From assembly GCF_004348985.1 (NCBI RefSeq), contig NZ_SMKW01000020.1, positions 1-64,000 of the forward strand: a stretch of DNA of 64,000 nt. The letters run 5' to 3'. The notes beneath the pieces are model-generated. The model did no database searches, was not told the origin of the DNA, and was given only the letters and a program-made list of their open reading frames with translations. The translations under genes were made by a program, and so were the position numbers. This document shows positions 40,945 through 51,622 of this stretch, piece by piece. The DNA is from Saccharopolyspora elongata (lineage in GTDB: Bacteria > Actinomycetota > Actinomycetes > Mycobacteriales > Pseudonocardiaceae). Position 1 is the first letter of the stretch; each line of letters opens with the position of its first letter.

Positions 40945-41772
40945 GTGGCTGAGACGCAGTACGTCAAGGCGACGCCGCCGCCCCACCTGCGACCGCTGAT
41001 CACCGACATGGCGGGATACCGCATCCGCTCGGCGCCCGGCGTGCACCGCGGCCTGCCGTCGCGGAGCCTGACCGTGGTCCTCACCCTGGACGAAACGGTC
41101 GACATCGCCCCCGATTCGGGGCCAGCGCAGTCCTACACCGCCCTCGTCGGCGGGCTGCACCGCAGACCGACCCGGATCACGCACGGCGAGCTGCAGCACG
41201 GCATCCAGCTGGGCCTGACGCCGCTGGGCGCCCGCGCGCTGCTGGGCATGCCCGCCGGGGAACTCGTCGACACCGGCATCGACCTCGCCGCCCTGCTGGG
41301 CGCGGCTGCCACCGACGAGCTCGTCGAGCGGCTGCGCTCCGCGACCACCTGGAGCGATCGCTTCGCCCTCCTCAACGACGCGCTCGCCCGGCTCGCCGCC
41401 CCAGCCACCCTCCCCTCCCCCGAGCTCGACTGGATCTGGCGGCGGATGACCGAGACGCACGGGCACGCTCCCGTCGCCTCCCTGGCCGACGACGTCGGCT
41501 GGAGCCGCCAGCACCTCGGCTCGCGGTTCCGCCGCGAGTTCGGCCTGCCGCCCAAGCTGATCAGCCGGGTGATGCGGCTCGAACAAGCGCGCGGCAGGTT
41601 GATCAGCGGCGCCCGCGGCAGCCTCGCCGACGTCGCCGCCGACTGCGGCTACTCCGACCAGGCCCACTTCAACCGCGACTGGCTGGAGTTCACCGGCGTG
41701 CCGCCGTCGCGGTGGATGGCCGAGGAGCTTCCATTCGTCCAAGGCGCGACGCACCTCGCCGACGCATCCTGA
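40945..41772 (+). CDS. AraC-family regulator
   Basis: A 275-residue AraC/XylS regulator with an N-terminal DUF6597-like sensor part (HLRPLITDMAGYRIRSAPGV, then RSLTVVLTLDE) and C-terminal double helix-turn-helix (VASLADDVGWSRQHLGSRFR, then LADVAADCGYSDQAHFNRDW). The start is GTG 40945, 10 bases after the methyltransferase stop. It is followed by a VOC gene 4 bases later. Such AraC-VOC pairs are common in actinobacteria, where the regulator likely controls the adjacent VOC protein. Confidence 0.92.
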   Translation: MAETQYVKATPPPHLRPLITDMAGYRIRSAPGVHRGLPSRSLTVVLTLDETVDIAPDSGPAQSYTALVGGLHRRPTRITHGELQHGIQLGLTPLGARALLGMPAGELVDTGIDLAALLGAAATDELVERLRSATTWSDRFALLNDALARLAAPATLPSPELDWIWRRMTETHGHAPVASLADDVGWSRQHLGSRFRREFGLPPKLISRVMRLEQARGRLISGARGSLADVAADCGYSDQAHFNRDWLEFTGVPPSRWMAEELPFVQGATHLADAS

Positions 41773-41776
41773 GGCC

Positions 41777-42172
41777 ATGACGACGAATGCGACGCGAACC
41801 GGCATCTGGCCGCTGATCCCCTACACCGACAAGAAGGCCGCCATCCGCTTCCTGGTCGAGGCGTTCGGCTTCGAGGAAACCCTGATCGTGCCCGGCGACG
41901 ACGGCGAGATCGTGCACGTGGAACTCGGCTGGCCGCACGGCGGCGGGATCATGTTCGGCACCTGCGACCAGGCGAGCCCGTTCGCCAAGCCGCGGGGCTC
42001 GGGCACCGCCTACGTGGTCACCGACGATCCCGACGCGCTGTTCGAACGCGCCGTCGCGGCCGGGGCGGAGGTCGTCCTCGAACCGTCCGATCAGGACTAC
42101 GGCTCGCGTGACTTCGTGGTCCGCGACCCGGAAGGCAACACCTGGAGCTTCGGGACCTACGCGGGCAGCTGA
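41777..42172 (+). CDS. VOC-family protein (glyoxalase-like)
   Basis: A 131-residue VOC protein: WPLIPYTDKKAAIRFLVEAF at the start and VVRDPEGNTWSFGTYAG at the end, with VHVELGWPHGGGIMFG in the middle. It resembles PhnB-like or bleomycin-resistance-type VOC proteins that bind small molecules. It begins 4 bases after the AraC gene, so the two are co-transcribed. It ends just before a strong bidirectional hairpin. Confidence 0.9.
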   Translation: MTTNATRTGIWPLIPYTDKKAAIRFLVEAFGFEETLIVPGDDGEIVHVELGWPHGGGIMFGTCDQASPFAKPRGSGTAYVVTDDPDALFERAVAAGAEVVLEPSDQDYGSRDFVVRDPEGNTWSFGTYAGS

Positions 42173-42185
42173 CGGCCAGGACGAC

Positions 42186-42227
42186 GAGAAGGGCCCGGCG
42201 GAAACCACGTTCCGCCGGGCCCTTCTC
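42186..42227. terminator. Strong bidirectional hairpin terminator
   Basis: GAGAAGGGCCCGGCGGAA pairs perfectly with TTCCGCCGGGCCCTTCTC across a 6-base loop. It lies between the convergent VOC and SPFH genes. In both directions the stem edge gives a short pyrimidine tail. Confidence 0.88.
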
Positions 42228-42238
42228 CTGGTTTCAGC

Positions 42239-43387
42239 TCAGCCCTGCTCCGGCTGCTCCGGCAGCGCACGGGTGCTCAGGTCCGTCGCGCTGGGCACCT
42301 CCTTGCGGGCCACCGCCTCGGCCGCCCGGACGGCCTCCGCGACCTCCGGCGTGGTCGAGGTGTCGAACCAGGACTTGACCGAGTCCTCCTCCTCTTCCGG
42401 CGCGCCGGTAGGCGGCTCCTCCTTCGGCGGCTCGTAGCGGAACACGCCGTCCTCGCCGGGCGCGCCGAGCATCCGCGCGAAGCCCTCCAGGGACTTGCCG
42501 AACTCGCTGGGCACCAGCCACACCTTGTTCGCGTCGCCCTGCGCCATCTGCGGCAGCGTCTGCAGGTACTGGTAGGCCAGCAGCTCCGGCGTCGGCTTGC
42601 CGCGCTTGACGGCCGCGAAGACCTTCTCGATCGCCTTCGCCTGACCCTGCGCCTGCAGGTACCGGCTGGCCCGCTCACCCTGCGCCCGCAGGATGCTGGA
42701 CTGGCGGTCGGCCTCGGCGGCCAGGATCGCCGCCTGCTTCTGGCCCTCGGCCGCGAGGATCGAGGCCTGCTTCTGGCCCTCGGCGGTCTTGATCGCCGAC
42801 TCCCGCGCACCCTCGGCGTTGAGGATCATCGCGCGCTTCTCCCGGTCGGCGCGCATCTGCTTCTCCATCGAGTCCTGGATGGACGGCGGCGGGTCGATCG
42901 CCTTGAGCTCGACCCGCGCGACCCGGATGCCCCAGCGCCCGGTCTCCTGGTCCAGCACCCCGCGCAGCTGCGTGTTGATCGCGTCCCGCGAGGTCAGCGT
43001 CTCCTCCAGGCTCATCGCGCCGACCACGTTGCGCAGCGTCGTGGTCGTCAGCTGCTCCACCGCGATGATGTAGTTGGAGATCTCGTACACCGCGGAGCGC
43101 GAGTCGGTGACCTGGAAGTACACCACGGTGTCGATGGACACCGTCAGGTTGTCCTGGGTGATCACCGGCTGCGGCGGGAACGAGACGACCTGCTCGCGCA
43201 GGTCGATCCGGGCGCGCACCCGGTCGAAGAACGGCACCAGGAAGTTCAGGCCCGGCTCGGCCACCGACCGGAACTTCCCGAGCCGTTCGATCACCGCCGA
43301 CTGGGCCTGCGGCACGACCATCACCGACTTGACGGCGATGATCAGCACCAGCAGCACCACGACCACTAGCACGATCAGTCCGGTCAT
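42239..43387 (-). CDS. SPFH/Band 7 membrane protein (stomatin/QmcA-like)
   Basis: A 382-residue protein with one N-terminal membrane helix (GLIVLVVVVLLVLIIAVKS). The SPFH domain has QAQSAVIERLGKFRSVAEPG and NFLVPFFDRVRARIDLREQV. A long Ala/Glu-rich coiled coil carries repeated AAEGQKQA units (about residues 205-245), and a charged acidic tail follows. These proteins form large membrane scaffolds involved in protease control and membrane domains. The NfeD gene 16 bases upstream on the same strand is the classical SPFH partner. Confidence 0.95.
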   Translation of the reverse strand: MTGLIVLVVVVLLVLIIAVKSVMVVPQAQSAVIERLGKFRSVAEPGLNFLVPFFDRVRARIDLREQVVSFPPQPVITQDNLTVSIDTVVYFQVTDSRSAVYEISNYIIAVEQLTTTTLRNVVGAMSLEETLTSRDAINTQLRGVLDQETGRWGIRVARVELKAIDPPPSIQDSMEKQMRADREKRAMILNAEGARESAIKTAEGQKQASILAAEGQKQAAILAAEADRQSSILRAQGERASRYLQAQGQAKAIEKVFAAVKRGKPTPELLAYQYLQTLPQMAQGDANKVWLVPSEFGKSLEGFARMLGAPGEDGVFRYEPPKEEPPTGAPEEEEDSVKSWFDTSTTPEVAEAVRAAEAVARKEVPSATDLSTRALPEQPEQG

Positions 43388-43403
43388 GCGTACATCAATC
43401 TCC

Positions 43404-43844
43404 TCACGGCTCGGCCCACACGACGGCGGTCGCGCCCGCGATCTCCATCACGGTGACCGTCTGGCCCGCCTCGATAACCTGGGTTTCGTCGAACGCCCGC
43501 GCCGACCACAGCGCCCCCTCGATGCGCACCTGACCACCATGCGCGTCCACAGTGGATTCCACCAGCGCGTGCTTGCCGACCAGGGCGTCCACATTGGTCT
43601 TGAGCTCGTGCGGCAGTCGCAGCCGGCGCTTCAACGCGGGCCGCGCCAGGAAGATCAACCCCAGTCCCAGCACCGCGAACACCACCGCGTCCACCGGCAG
43701 CGGCGCGCCCAGTGCCGAAGCGCCGGCGGCACCCAACGCCGCGGCGCCGAGCATCACCAGGACGAATTCCCCGGAAAGCACCTCGGCACCGATCAGCAGT
43801 ACCCCGGCGATGAGCCAAAGCAGTGCGGGCGTCATGTCACCCAT
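43404..43844 (-). CDS. NfeD family membrane protein
   Basis: A 146-residue short NfeD: membrane helices ALLWLIAGVLLIGAEVLSGE and DAVVFAVLGLGLIFLARPAL, then the OB-fold domain (VGKHALVESTVDAHGGQVRI). It partners with the SPFH protein encoded next in the same operon. ATG 43844 is used; ATG 43835 is an alternative. Confidence 0.92.
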   Translation of the reverse strand: MGDMTPALLWLIAGVLLIGAEVLSGEFVLVMLGAAALGAAGASALGAPLPVDAVVFAVLGLGLIFLARPALKRRLRLPHELKTNVDALVGKHALVESTVDAHGGQVRIEGALWSARAFDETQVIEAGQTVTVMEIAGATAVVWAEP

Positions 43845-43922
43845 GGTGACAGACACCGCGAGAGCGGGAATGAACGAATCGCCCGACGTGATCAACGCGT
43901 GATGTCGTCGGCCACGCTCGGC

Positions 43923-44729
43923 TCAGCTCGGCTCGGTGACGAAGTCGATGAGCCGCTCGACCGCGCCAAGCAGCGGCGTCTCGACGTCCCGGAAACCCGA
44001 CACCGACGACAGGACGCGCCGCCACCCGTCGGCCGGTTCGCCCCAGCCCAGCTCGGCGCAGACGCCCTGCTTCCAGTCCGTCCCGCGCGGCACCCGAGGC
44101 CAGCCGGGGATGCCCAGCACCTGCGGCTTGACCGCCTCCCAGATATCGACGAACGGGTGGCCGGTGATCAGCACGTCCGGGTCGTCGATGCCTTCGACGA
44201 GGCGGGACTCCTTGCTGCCGGGCACCAGGTGGTCCACCAGCACGCCGACCCGCCGCCCCGGCTCGGGCGCGAACTCCGCCAGCAGCCCGGGCAGGTCGTC
44301 GACGCCGTGCAGCGGCTCCACGACCACGCCCTCCACCCGCAGGTCGTGCCCCCAGATCCGCTCGACGAGCTCGGCGTCGTGCAGCCCTTCCACCCAGATC
44401 CGGCTGCCGCGCGCGGTGCGCGCCCTCAGTCCTTCGACGCGCACCGACCCGGACGCCGACCGCTTCGGCTTCGCGGGCGCGCCGCCGCGCACCGGCACCA
44501 GCGTCGCCGGCTTCCCCTCGAACAGGAACGCGGCCGGCCGCATCGGGAACAACCGCTGCTTGCCGTGCCGGTCCTCCAGCACGACGGTGTCCTTCTCCAC
44601 CCGCAGCACCGCGCCGCAGAACCCGCTGGCCGGGTCCTCGACGACCAGGCCGGGTTCGGCGGGGATCTCGGGCACCTTCCGCCGCCGCGGGCCCGCGAGG
44701 ATGTCCTTGCCGTAGTTGACCGAACGCAC
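43923..44729 (-). CDS. DUF3097 family protein
   Basis: A 268-residue conserved actinobacterial protein: SVNYGKDILAGPRRRKVPEI at the start, VEDPASGFCGAVLRVEKDTV, LVDHLVPGSKESRLVEGIDD and DVLITGHPFVDIWEAVKPQV. The last two contain TOPRIM-like acidic residues (DHL, DPDVLITGHPFVD). The function is not established; a nucleic-acid role is a guess. The start is GTG 44729. It precedes nfeD by 78 bases on the same strand. Confidence 0.9.
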   Translation of the reverse strand: MRSVNYGKDILAGPRRRKVPEIPAEPGLVVEDPASGFCGAVLRVEKDTVVLEDRHGKQRLFPMRPAAFLFEGKPATLVPVRGGAPAKPKRSASGSVRVEGLRARTARGSRIWVEGLHDAELVERIWGHDLRVEGVVVEPLHGVDDLPGLLAEFAPEPGRRVGVLVDHLVPGSKESRLVEGIDDPDVLITGHPFVDIWEAVKPQVLGIPGWPRVPRGTDWKQGVCAELGWGEPADGWRRVLSSVSGFRDVETPLLGAVERLIDFVTEPS

Positions 44730-44848
44730 GGGACGTCACGTTAATCCGATCGGGGACAACGTGGTCGGCGGCGCGCCGCCGAAGCGCAGATCACAGCCGC
44801 AGCCCCCGGGACGACACGACCCGGGTCCGGTCCGTACCCTCTCTCGAC

Positions 44849-45643
44849 GTGCCTTGCCCAAGCGCCACGATGGTTGTCTGGACGTCCGCCTGGCTGCACG
44901 GTGCAGCCGCCTCGGACGACATGCTCGATGCCCTGCAGACCTGGGCCGAGTCGCAGGAAGTGCTCGCCGCCGACGAGGAACTGGCCGCGCGGCTGGACCT
45001 CCCCGGCCCCCAGGAGACCCCGGCCGGTCCGGCGCTGCTGCTCGCCGCACTGCGCAAAGCCGACGCCGGTGACGGCCAGCTGGTGCTGCCGGTGCCCGGT
45101 GATGCCCGCGGTCTCGGTGGTATGAGCCCGTTCGCGAAGCTGGCCATGCGCGGCGGCGAGGCCGTCGTGCTGCCGCGGGCCGGGATAGGCCTGGTCCCCC
45201 AGCGCATCGCCGAAGGAATCCTGCGCTGGACGGTGTTCGGCATCGGGGACCTGCCGCCGGCCGAGCACCTGCCGATCGGCGAGGCCGAGCACGGCATGGC
45301 CTCGGCGATGCGGGAAGCGGCCACCGCGCTGATCGACCTCGGCGTCGCCAAGCACCGGCCCGGGGTCCGCGAGGAGATCGCCCAGACCATCTCGGCCCGC
45401 CCGGTGCCGCCGTGGCCCGAGGGCGTGCCGCAGCGCACCCTGCGCATCCTGCAGCGAGCCACCGAGGTGGAGGCGATCCTGTGGGTCGCCACCGACGACG
45501 CTCCCGGCGGCGCCCTTTCCGCCTCGGCGATCCGCGGCCGCACGGAGGCCCTGCGCCCGCTGTTCGACGCGGTCCGGGCGGCCCGCCGCGCGTCGGTCGC
45601 CGAAATGGTCCGCGTCATCGGCGACCACGCGGAAAAACCCTGA
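44849..45643 (+). CDS. Conserved actinobacterial hypothetical protein
   Basis: A 264-residue soluble protein. The first third reads VVWTSAWLHGAAASDDMLDA and ALLLAALRKADAGDGQLVLP. A middle Gly/Pro-rich block is AVVLPRAGIGLVPQRIAEGI, and the C-terminal half is helical (RTEALRPLFDAVRAARRASV). No catalytic or membrane motif is visible. I recognise the style of widely conserved actinobacterial proteins of this size but not a named family. GTG 44849 is used. It is divergent from DUF3097 with 119 bases between and ends at a strong hairpin. Confidence 0.82.
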   Translation: MPCPSATMVVWTSAWLHGAAASDDMLDALQTWAESQEVLAADEELAARLDLPGPQETPAGPALLLAALRKADAGDGQLVLPVPGDARGLGGMSPFAKLAMRGGEAVVLPRAGIGLVPQRIAEGILRWTVFGIGDLPPAEHLPIGEAEHGMASAMREAATALIDLGVAKHRPGVREEIAQTISARPVPPWPEGVPQRTLRILQRATEVEAILWVATDDAPGGALSASAIRGRTEALRPLFDAVRAARRASVAEMVRVIGDHAEKP

Positions 45644-45648
45644 ACAAG

Positions 45649-45686
45649 ACGATGGGGTCACCTTCGCCTGAAGGTGACCCCATCGT
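45649..45686. terminator. Strong hairpin terminator between convergent genes
   Basis: ACGATGGGGTCACCTTC pairs perfectly with GAAGGTGACCCCATCGT around GCCT. It lies directly after the hypothetical gene and before the end of the ferrochelatase gene, so it can work in both directions. Confidence 0.88.
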
Positions 45687-45703
45687 TTCGCCAGGTCCGG
45701 ACT

Positions 45704-46723
45704 TCAGCAGCCCGGGGCGCAGGGTTCGCCGTTGGTACTGGAGCCCGCCGCCGGGAGCTCGGAGAGCTTGCGGGGCTCGGCTCCGTCGGTGTGCTCCGCG
45801 ATCAGCTCGACGATCAGCTTCGCGAAGCGCGGGTCCGGCCCCGCCGTCGCCGCGCGGGCGAAGCCCATGCCCAGCTCGGCGGCCTTCTCCGCGGCCTCGT
45901 TGTCCAGGTCCCAGATCACCTCGAGGTGGTCGGAGACGAAGCCGATCGGGCTGACCACCACCGCCTGGACGCCCGTGGCGTGCAGGTCGTCGAGGTGGTC
46001 GCAGATGTCCGGCTCCAGCCACGGCACCTGCGGCGGGCCCGACCGCGACTGCCACACCAGGTCGTAGGCGTCCACCCCGGCCGCCTCGGCGACCAGCCGT
46101 GATGCCTCCGCGACCTGGCGGGAGTACCACTGCGGGCGGCCGTCCGGCCCGTCCTGGGCGTCGGCCTTCAGCGGGATCGAGTGCGCGGTGAACACCAGCC
46201 GCGCCTGCTCGCGCTGCGACGGGTCCAGCTCGGCGAACCCGCGGCGCACCGCGTCGGCGTTGGCCTCGATGAACAGCGGGTGGTCGAAGAACTGCCGGAT
46301 CTTCACCAGTTCCGGCGCCCGGTCGCCGACCGCGGCGCGGGCCCGCGCGATGTCCTCGTGGTACTGCTTGCAGCCCGAGTAACCGCCCCACGCGGACGTG
46401 GCGAACACCAGCGCGCGGCGCACCCCGTCGTCGGCCATCTTCGCGACGGTGTCCTCGGCCATCGGGTGCCAGTTGCGGTTTCCGAAGTACACCGGCAGCC
46501 GCCGGCCCTGCTCGGCGAGCTCGGCCTCCAGCGCGGACATGATGTCCTTGTTGAGCCGGTTGATCGGCGACACCCCGCCGAAGTGGTGGTAGTGCTCGGC
46601 GACCTCGTCGAGGCGTTCCGGCGGCACTCCCCTGCCTCTGGTCACGTTCTCCAGGAACGGCCGGACCTCATCCGGGCCTTCGGGCCCACCGAACGACAGG
46701 AACAGCAACGCATCAAAGCTCAC
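45704..46723 (-). CDS. hemH: Ferrochelatase (coproporphyrin type)
   Basis: A 339-residue ferrochelatase: [34 protein letters not shown], the metal-inserting His in [32 protein letters not shown] and [20 protein letters not shown]. In actinobacteria this enzyme inserts iron into coproporphyrin III. The C-terminus ends in NGEPCAPGC, where cysteines of the known [2Fe-2S] site would lie. It is followed on the same strand by no other heme gene here; inhA lies upstream, the order found in mycobacteria (fabG-inhA-hemH). Confidence 0.96.
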   Translation of the reverse strand: MSFDALLFLSFGGPEGPDEVRPFLENVTRGRGVPPERLDEVAEHYHHFGGVSPINRLNKDIMSALEAELAEQGRRLPVYFGNRNWHPMAEDTVAKMADDGVRRALVFATSAWGGYSGCKQYHEDIARARAAVGDRAPELVKIRQFFDHPLFIEANADAVRRGFAELDPSQREQARLVFTAHSIPLKADAQDGPDGRPQWYSRQVAEASRLVAEAAGVDAYDLVWQSRSGPPQVPWLEPDICDHLDDLHATGVQAVVVSPIGFVSDHLEVIWDLDNEAAEKAAELGMGFARAATAGPDPRFAKLIVELIAEHTDGAEPRKLSELPAAGSSTNGEPCAPGC

Positions 46724-46790
46724 CCGACCATGATGCCGCCGAGCGATGAGCGCCCGCAGCCGGGGGCACCGGCTGCGGGCCGCGACAGCC

Positions 46791-47558
46791 TCAGATGCCG
46801 AGGGCGTGCACGCCGCCGTCGACCATGATCATCGAGCCGGTGGTCGCGGGCAGCCAGTCCGACAGCACCGCGCAGACCGACTTGGCCACCGGCGTCGGGT
46901 CGTTGACGTCCCAGCCCAGCGGCGCGCGGTCGCCCCAGCCGGCCTCCAGGTCGGCGAAGCCCGGGATCGACTTGGCCGCCATCGTCCGCACCGGACCGGC
47001 CGAGACCAGGTTGACGCGGACGCCCTTCGGCCCCAGCTCGCGCGCCAGGTAGCGGGAGGTCGACTCCAGCGCGGCCTTGGCCACGCCCATCCAGTCGTAG
47101 GCCGGCCAGGCGACGCGGGCGTCGAAGTCCATGCCGACGATCGAGGCGCCCTCGGACAGCAGCGGCAGCGTCGCGGTGCTCAGCGACTTGAACGAGTACG
47201 CCGAGACCTCCAGCGCCGTCGAGACGTCCGCCCACGGCGCGGCCAGGAAGTCCCCGCCCAGGCAGGACGCCGGGGCGAAGCCGATGGAGTGCAGCACGCC
47301 GTCGAGCCCGTCGACGTGCTCGCGCACCCGGTCGGCGAGGCTGTCGAGGTGCTCGGCGTTGGTCACGTCCAGCTCCAGCACCGGCGCGGGCTTGGGCAGC
47401 CGGCCCGCGATGCGCTGCACCAGGCTCATCCGGCCGAACCCGGTGAGCACCACCTCGGCGCCCTGCTCCTGCGCGACCTTGGCCGCGTGGAACGCGATCG
47501 ACGCGTCGGTGATCACACCGGTGACCAGAATCCGCTTGCCTTCGAGCAATCCGCTCAC
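46791..47558 (-). CDS. inhA: Enoyl-ACP reductase, InhA type
   Basis: A 255-residue short-chain-dehydrogenase-fold enoyl reductase: [35 protein letters not shown], and the catalytic Tyr/Lys in [40 protein letters not shown] is the substrate-binding loop region. It performs the NADH-dependent last reduction of fatty-acid elongation. GTG 47558 has GGAGG 6 bases before it. It sits between fabG and hemH on one strand, the gene order known from mycobacteria and relatives. Confidence 0.96.
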   Translation of the reverse strand: MSGLLEGKRILVTGVITDASIAFHAAKVAQEQGAEVVLTGFGRMSLVQRIAGRLPKPAPVLELDVTNAEHLDSLADRVREHVDGLDGVLHSIGFAPASCLGGDFLAAPWADVSTALEVSAYSFKSLSTATLPLLSEGASIVGMDFDARVAWPAYDWMGVAKAALESTSRYLARELGPKGVRVNLVSAGPVRTMAAKSIPGFADLEAGWGDRAPLGWDVNDPTPVAKSVCAVLSDWLPATTGSMIMVDGGVHALGI

Positions 47559-47688
47559 GTATTTCCTCCGCAATGCTTTCGTGAGGCGCCTGGGCACCTG
47601 CGACTACCGCCGGGCGCCGCCGCCGGGCGCGAGAAGACCGGATCGTCCACTGCGTCCGTCCACAGTGTTCGACCGCAGGGAGCCGGGC

Positions 47689-48651
<963 letters not shown>

Positions 48652-48674
48652 TCAGCAACCCGGGAGGCGCTTGC

Positions 48675-51527
48675 ATGGCAACCTCAGCCGACGTCCTCGC
48701 CGCCGAACTGCGCGGCGAGCTCTCCGGCCCGGCCCGCTTCGACCCCGGCACCCGCGCGATGTACTCGACCGACGCCTCCAACTACCGCCAGGTGCCGGTC
48801 GGCGTCGTGTTCCCGCGCACCGAGGACGACGTGGCCGCGGCGGTCGCCGTCGCGCGGCGGCACGGCGTGCCGGTCACCGGACGCGGCGCGGGCACCAGCA
48901 TCGCCGGGAACGCCGTAGGCCCCGGCCTGGTGCTCGACTTCTCCCGGCACCTCAACCGGATCCTGGACGTCGACCCCGAGCGCCGGCTGGCCCGCGTGCA
49001 GCCGGGCGTCGTGCTGGATTCGCTGCGCGCGGCCGTCGCCGGTCACGGCCTCACCTTCGGGCCGGACCCGTCCACGCACAGCCGCTGCACGCTCGGCGGC
49101 ATGATCGGCAACAACGCCTGCGGCACGCACTCAGTGGCCTGGGGGAAGACCGTCGACAACGTGCATTCGCTGGACGTGCTGCTCGCCGACGGCACCCGCC
49201 TGCAGGTCGGCGAGACCACGCCGGCCGAGCTCGACCGCTTGTGCTCGCGCGGCGACCGGACCGGACGGCTCTACCAGGAGCTCCGGGCGCTGCGCGACGA
49301 CACCGGCGACCTGGTCCGGCGCTCGTTCCCGGACCTCACCCGGCGGGTGTCCGGCTACAACCTGGACCAGCTGCTCCCGGAGAACGGCTTCCACCTGGCC
49401 AGGGCGCTGGTCGGCACCGAGGGCGGTTGCGCCGTGGTGCTGGGCGCGACGGTCCAGCTGGTGCCCTCGCCGCCGGTCCGGGCGATGACGGTGCTCGGCT
49501 TCCCCGACACCTACGCCGCCGCCGACGAAGTGCCCCGGCTGCGCGGGCTGGACGCCCTGGCCATCGAGGGGCTCAGCGCGGAACTCGTCGACGTCGTGCG
49601 CCGGCGCAACCCGGCCTCCCCCGCGCTACCGCTGCTGCCCGGCGGGCGCAGCTGGCTGCTGGTCGAATCCGGTGGCGCCGATCAGGGCGAGGCCGAGGCG
49701 GCGGCGCGACGCGTCGCGGCGGCGATGGGCGAGCGCGCGGAGAGCGTGATCCACACCGCTCCGGCGCGGATGGCGGCGCTGTGGAAGATCCGCGAGGAGG
49801 GCTCCGGGTACTCCACGCGGATGGCCGGCTCCGAGCGGTGGTCCGGCTGGGAGGACGCCGCGGTGCCGCCCGAGCGACTGGGCTCCTACCTGCGGGAATT
49901 CGACGCGCTGCTGGCCTCCTACGGCCGCCGCGGGGTGACCTACGGCCACTACGGCGACGGCTGCATCCACGTCCGCATCGACTTCGACCTGCTGTCCTCG
50001 CCCGGCGCGACCGAGTACCGGAACTTCCTGGAGGCCGCCGCTGACCTGGTCGTCGCCCACGGCGGCTCGGTCTCCGGGGAACACGGCGACGGCCGGGCCC
50101 GGTCGGCGCTGCTGGCCCGGATGTACCCGCCCGAGGTGATCAAGGCGTTCGAGCGGTTCAAGGCCGCCTTCGACCCGGACGACCTGCTCAACCCCGGCCA
50201 GATCGTGCGCCCGCGCCCGGCCGACGCCGACCTGCGGCTGCTGGTGGCCCCGCCCCGGCTGCCCGGCCGGACCGAGCTGGCGCTGCACGCCGACTCCGGC
50301 GACCTCGCCGCCGCGACCCGCCGCTGCGTCGGGATGGGCAAGTGCCTGAACACCACAGGTGGGGTGATGTGTCCGAGCTACCGGGTGACGAAGGAGGAGA
50401 AGCACTCCACCCGTGGTAGGGCGCACCTGCTGTTCGAGATGCTGGCCGGCCGCGTCGTCCGCCGCGGCTGGCGCTCTCCAGAGGTCCGGGACGCACTGGA
50501 CCTGTGCCTGTCGTGCAAGGGCTGCAAGTCGGACTGCCCGGTCGATGTCGACATGGCGACCTACAAGGCCGAGTTCCTGCACCACCACTACCGGCGACGC
50601 ATCCGCCCTGCCGCGCACTACTCGATGGGTTTCCTGCCGTTGTGGCTGGCCGCCGGGCACCGCGCGCCCCGGCTGGCCAACCGGGTGCTGACCGGCCCGC
50701 TGGCGCCCGCGATCAAGCGGCTCGGCGGGATCGACGCGCGGCGCGAGGTGCCGCAGCTGGCCGCGCAGACACTACAGGCGTGGTGGTCCGGTCGGCGCAC
50801 GATCTCCGATCCCACCACTCGCGTAGTGCTGTTCCCGGACACCTTCACCAACCACTTCGACCCGCACATCGGCCGCGACGCCGTCGCGGCGCTCGAAACG
50901 CTCGGCCACGCCGTGGAAATGCCGCGCGAACCGGTCTGCTGTGGACTCACCTGGCATTCGACCGGGCAGCTGCGCATCGCCCGCGCGGTGACCCGCCGCA
51001 CCGCCCGCCTGCTGCGCCCGCAGCTGGACCGCGGCCTGCCGGTGGTCGGCCTCGAACCCAGCTGCACGGCGTTCCTGCGCAACGATGCGCTCGAACTCGC
51101 GCCGCACGACCCGGACGTCGCCGCGCTGGCCGCCGCGACCAAGACCTTCGCCGCGCAGGTCGAACCGACCCGCGCGCGGTGGCAGCGGGAGCCCGGCCCG
51201 GAGGCGCTGGTGCAGGTCCACTGCCACCAGCACGCCGAACTCGGCTTCGCCGCAGACCAGGCCACATTGGACGCCACCGGAACCCGCGCGCGGGTGCTGG
51301 ACTCCGGCTGCTGCGGCCTGGCGGGCAACTTCGGCTTCGAACGCGGCCACTACGACGTGTCGATCGCCTGCGCCGAACAGGTCCTGCTCCCGGCCGTGCG
51401 AGCGGCCGACCCTGGCACCGAGATCGTGGCCGACGGCTTCAGCTGCCGGACCCAGCTCCGCCAGACCACCGACGCCGAACCCGTCCACCTCGCCAGCCTC
51501 GTCGCCCGCGCCCTTGGCGTTCCGTGA
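48675..51527 (+). CDS. FAD-linked oxidase fused to Fe-S/CCG reductase (D-lactate dehydrogenase-like)
   Basis: A 950-residue fusion. The FAD-binding type 4 (PCMH) domain has VPVTGRGAGTSIAGNAVGPG, HSRCTLGGMIGNNACGTHSV and LVGTEGGCAVVLGATVQLV. The FAD-oxidase C-terminal domain contains YGHYGDGCIHVRIDFDLL and SVSGEHGDGRARSALL. Two [4Fe-4S] motifs follow (CVGMGKCLNTTGGVMCP and CLSCKGCKSDCP), then two CCG modules (EPVCCGLTWHSTG and DSGCCGLAGNFG). It probably oxidises D-lactate or another 2-hydroxyacid and passes electrons to the quinone pool. ATG 48675 has GGGAGG upstream. The 281 bases before it, up to fabG, hold no gene that I see. Confidence 0.93.
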   Translation: MATSADVLAAELRGELSGPARFDPGTRAMYSTDASNYRQVPVGVVFPRTEDDVAAAVAVARRHGVPVTGRGAGTSIAGNAVGPGLVLDFSRHLNRILDVDPERRLARVQPGVVLDSLRAAVAGHGLTFGPDPSTHSRCTLGGMIGNNACGTHSVAWGKTVDNVHSLDVLLADGTRLQVGETTPAELDRLCSRGDRTGRLYQELRALRDDTGDLVRRSFPDLTRRVSGYNLDQLLPENGFHLARALVGTEGGCAVVLGATVQLVPSPPVRAMTVLGFPDTYAAADEVPRLRGLDALAIEGLSAELVDVVRRRNPASPALPLLPGGRSWLLVESGGADQGEAEAAARRVAAAMGERAESVIHTAPARMAALWKIREEGSGYSTRMAGSERWSGWEDAAVPPERLGSYLREFDALLASYGRRGVTYGHYGDGCIHVRIDFDLLSSPGATEYRNFLEAAADLVVAHGGSVSGEHGDGRARSALLARMYPPEVIKAFERFKAAFDPDDLLNPGQIVRPRPADADLRLLVAPPRLPGRTELALHADSGDLAAATRRCVGMGKCLNTTGGVMCPSYRVTKEEKHSTRGRAHLLFEMLAGRVVRRGWRSPEVRDALDLCLSCKGCKSDCPVDVDMATYKAEFLHHHYRRRIRPAAHYSMGFLPLWLAAGHRAPRLANRVLTGPLAPAIKRLGGIDARREVPQLAAQTLQAWWSGRRTISDPTTRVVLFPDTFTNHFDPHIGRDAVAALETLGHAVEMPREPVCCGLTWHSTGQLRIARAVTRRTARLLRPQLDRGLPVVGLEPSCTAFLRNDALELAPHDPDVAALAAATKTFAAQVEPTRARWQREPGPEALVQVHCHQHAELGFAADQATLDATGTRARVLDSGCCGLAGNFGFERGHYDVSIACAEQVLLPAVRAADPGTEIVADGFSCRTQLRQTTDAEPVHLASLVARALGVP

Positions 51528-51622
51528 CCGAGGGTGGCGGATGCGACACCCTCCCCGGGGAATGCGCGGACGGCCACGCCGCGTTGCCCCGGTACGCCCG
51601 CAACCGCCCAGGAGGAAAGCAC